A stretch of DNA of 64,000 bases from Certhia americana (taxonomy: Eukaryota > Chordata > Aves > Passeriformes > Certhiidae): NCBI GenBank assembly GCA_018697195.1, contig CM031857.1, positions 67,693,776-67,757,775 of the forward strand, written 5' to 3'. Positions 63,363 through 64,000 of this stretch are shown one piece after another. A program made the translations under genes and the position numbers. The stretch's first letter is position 1, and every line of letters begins with the position of its first letter. Under the pieces are notes generated by a model that saw only the letters and a list, made by a program, of their open reading frames with translations, ran no database searches and was not told where the DNA came from.

Positions 63363-63660
63363 TTGGTGTGATCTTTTCAAATTCCATCATGTCAGAAGCT
63401 GTTGATCATGTTTTGTAGGTCAGCAGGGAGAGATCACTGAAAAAGGGACATCAGATGCAACTTGTTTGGTATCACATTTAAAAATACTAGATATATCTTA
63501 TTATATCATATATTAGAAACAGGGACTCATCTTGGTAGTTTTTATAATTCTGCTCAGGACTTTTAATCAGAGAACAGATGCAGATCAATTAAAAATACTC
63601 TGCATGATTCCTTTAATGAAGCTGCCTCTGCATTGCTCATGATTATGCCAATGAGGACAG

Positions 63661-63927
63661 AGTGACTAAATTCAAAACCTCACTGAGTATCCCTGGATTT
63701 GACATCAAGTGCCCCAGTCATGAAAGGTATTCCAAAATGTCTGAAGCATGCATGGTCCTTCATTTTCTAGTCCATAAAATAGCACAATACTGGTGCTTAG
63801 GTATCATGTCAATGATTGGTGCATCAGCAAAGATGGATAATAAAATTCTAGGCAACAAGGAAAGAATGCCTTCAAGAATTAGGGAACATTTGGAACTAGA
63901 TAGAGACTCAGGACTTTTACAGGTTAG
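63661..63927 (+). CDS. Candidate further SCEL exon(s), unconfirmed
   Basis: The frame carried from exon 10 (phase 2) is open from an AG at 63659-63660 through 63927. It meets two donors that both end in phase 2: AAAG|GTATTC after 63726, giving a 66-base exon equal to exons 7 and 8, and TTAG|GTAAGT after 63927. The short form would read VTKFKTSLSIPGFDIKCPSH followed by ER. The acceptor has only a poor pyrimidine tract and the peptide does not clearly match sciellin. A chance open frame is quite possible. Confidence 0.3.
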
Positions 63928-64000
63928 GTAAGTATTCACTGAATGAGAGCTGTGGGCTCATATTCTGCTTCCTGATCCTTGATGTTCAAGAGCTTAGCTG

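Larger units (their letters stand above)
58319..63660 (+). other. SCEL: Start of SCEL intron 10
   Basis: About 5.3 kb without a convincing exon. It holds two plus-strand CR1 3' ends (58990-59133 and 62038-62180), a GT/TA compound repeat at 60452-60491, T-rich runs around 62550-62590, and a 22-bp tandem duplication at 63319-63362. Confidence 0.6.
36600..64000 (+). other. SCEL: SCEL (sciellin) gene, 5' portion, truncated by window edge
   Basis: Sciellin is a precursor of the cornified envelope in stratified epithelia, cross-linked by transglutaminase. It has an N-terminal region, a run of ~20-residue repeats and a C-terminal LIM domain. Nine coding exons (2 to 10 here) join without a stop into 596 coding nt. 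The joined product contains NKRRTLLQDNSWIKKRPEE and DENYGRAVLNQYKSQDSLHR, which I recognise from mammalian sciellin, and later an SPIKKKRQSW-type junction. From memory, human sciellin has about 690 residues, so less than a third is present and the repeat and LIM exons should lie to the right. Every internal coding junction after exon 2 is phase 2. The family call is confident. The left limit (promoter and exon 1) is inferred from motifs only. Confidence 0.93.

Overview
This window looks like bird nuclear DNA. It is AT-rich and almost entirely non-coding. It carries several CR1 LINE fragments, some ending in the avian-type ATTCTATGATTCTA tail, plus one retroviral LTR and long purine/pyrimidine microsatellites. 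No bacterial-style operons, rRNA, tRNA or CRISPR were seen. The species cannot be named from the sequence.

The one gene I can support is the 5' part of sciellin (SCEL) on the + strand. Nine coding exons between 42869 and 58318 join in one frame and encode about 198 residues. The translation starts MSAFSIRKQSPNQS, contains NKRRTLLQDNSWIKKRPEE and DENYGRAVLNQYKSQDSLHR, and continues into two QSW-starting modules. I recognise this as sciellin, a precursor of the cornified envelope. Its ~20-residue repeats and C-terminal LIM domain should lie past the right edge. A likely non-coding first exon with an AP-1-type site sits at about 36.6-36.8 kb. One or two further exons may lie at 63.66-63.93 kb.

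Layout: 1-36.6 kb is intergenic. It holds a minus-strand CR1 (0.85-1.49 kb), a (CTTC)n tract with a 100-N gap (7.9-8.2 kb), a diverged 80-bp repeat pair (17.3 and 19.4 kb), two plus-strand CR1 pieces (23.1-23.7 and 25.4-25.6 kb), a degenerate (TCCTC)n tract with a 13-N gap (28.0-28.6 kb) and an apparent solo LTR ending at 31690. The SCEL part, 36.6-64 kb, has a 6-kb first intron, a GC-rich patch around the start-codon exon, a GC-AG intron 3 and a tandem NAG acceptor at exon 5. Intron 5 contains an old CR1, a (GAAA)n tract with a 260-N gap and a CpG-rich island of unknown role. Beyond exon 10 there are two CR1 3' ends and small tandem duplications.

The most unusual points are the GC-AG intron that the reading frame requires, the uniformly phase-2 modular exons with an apparent exon duplication, and the fact that all three assembly gaps lie in homopurine/homopyrimidine tracts. 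I found no evidence of a wholly new multi-gene system.
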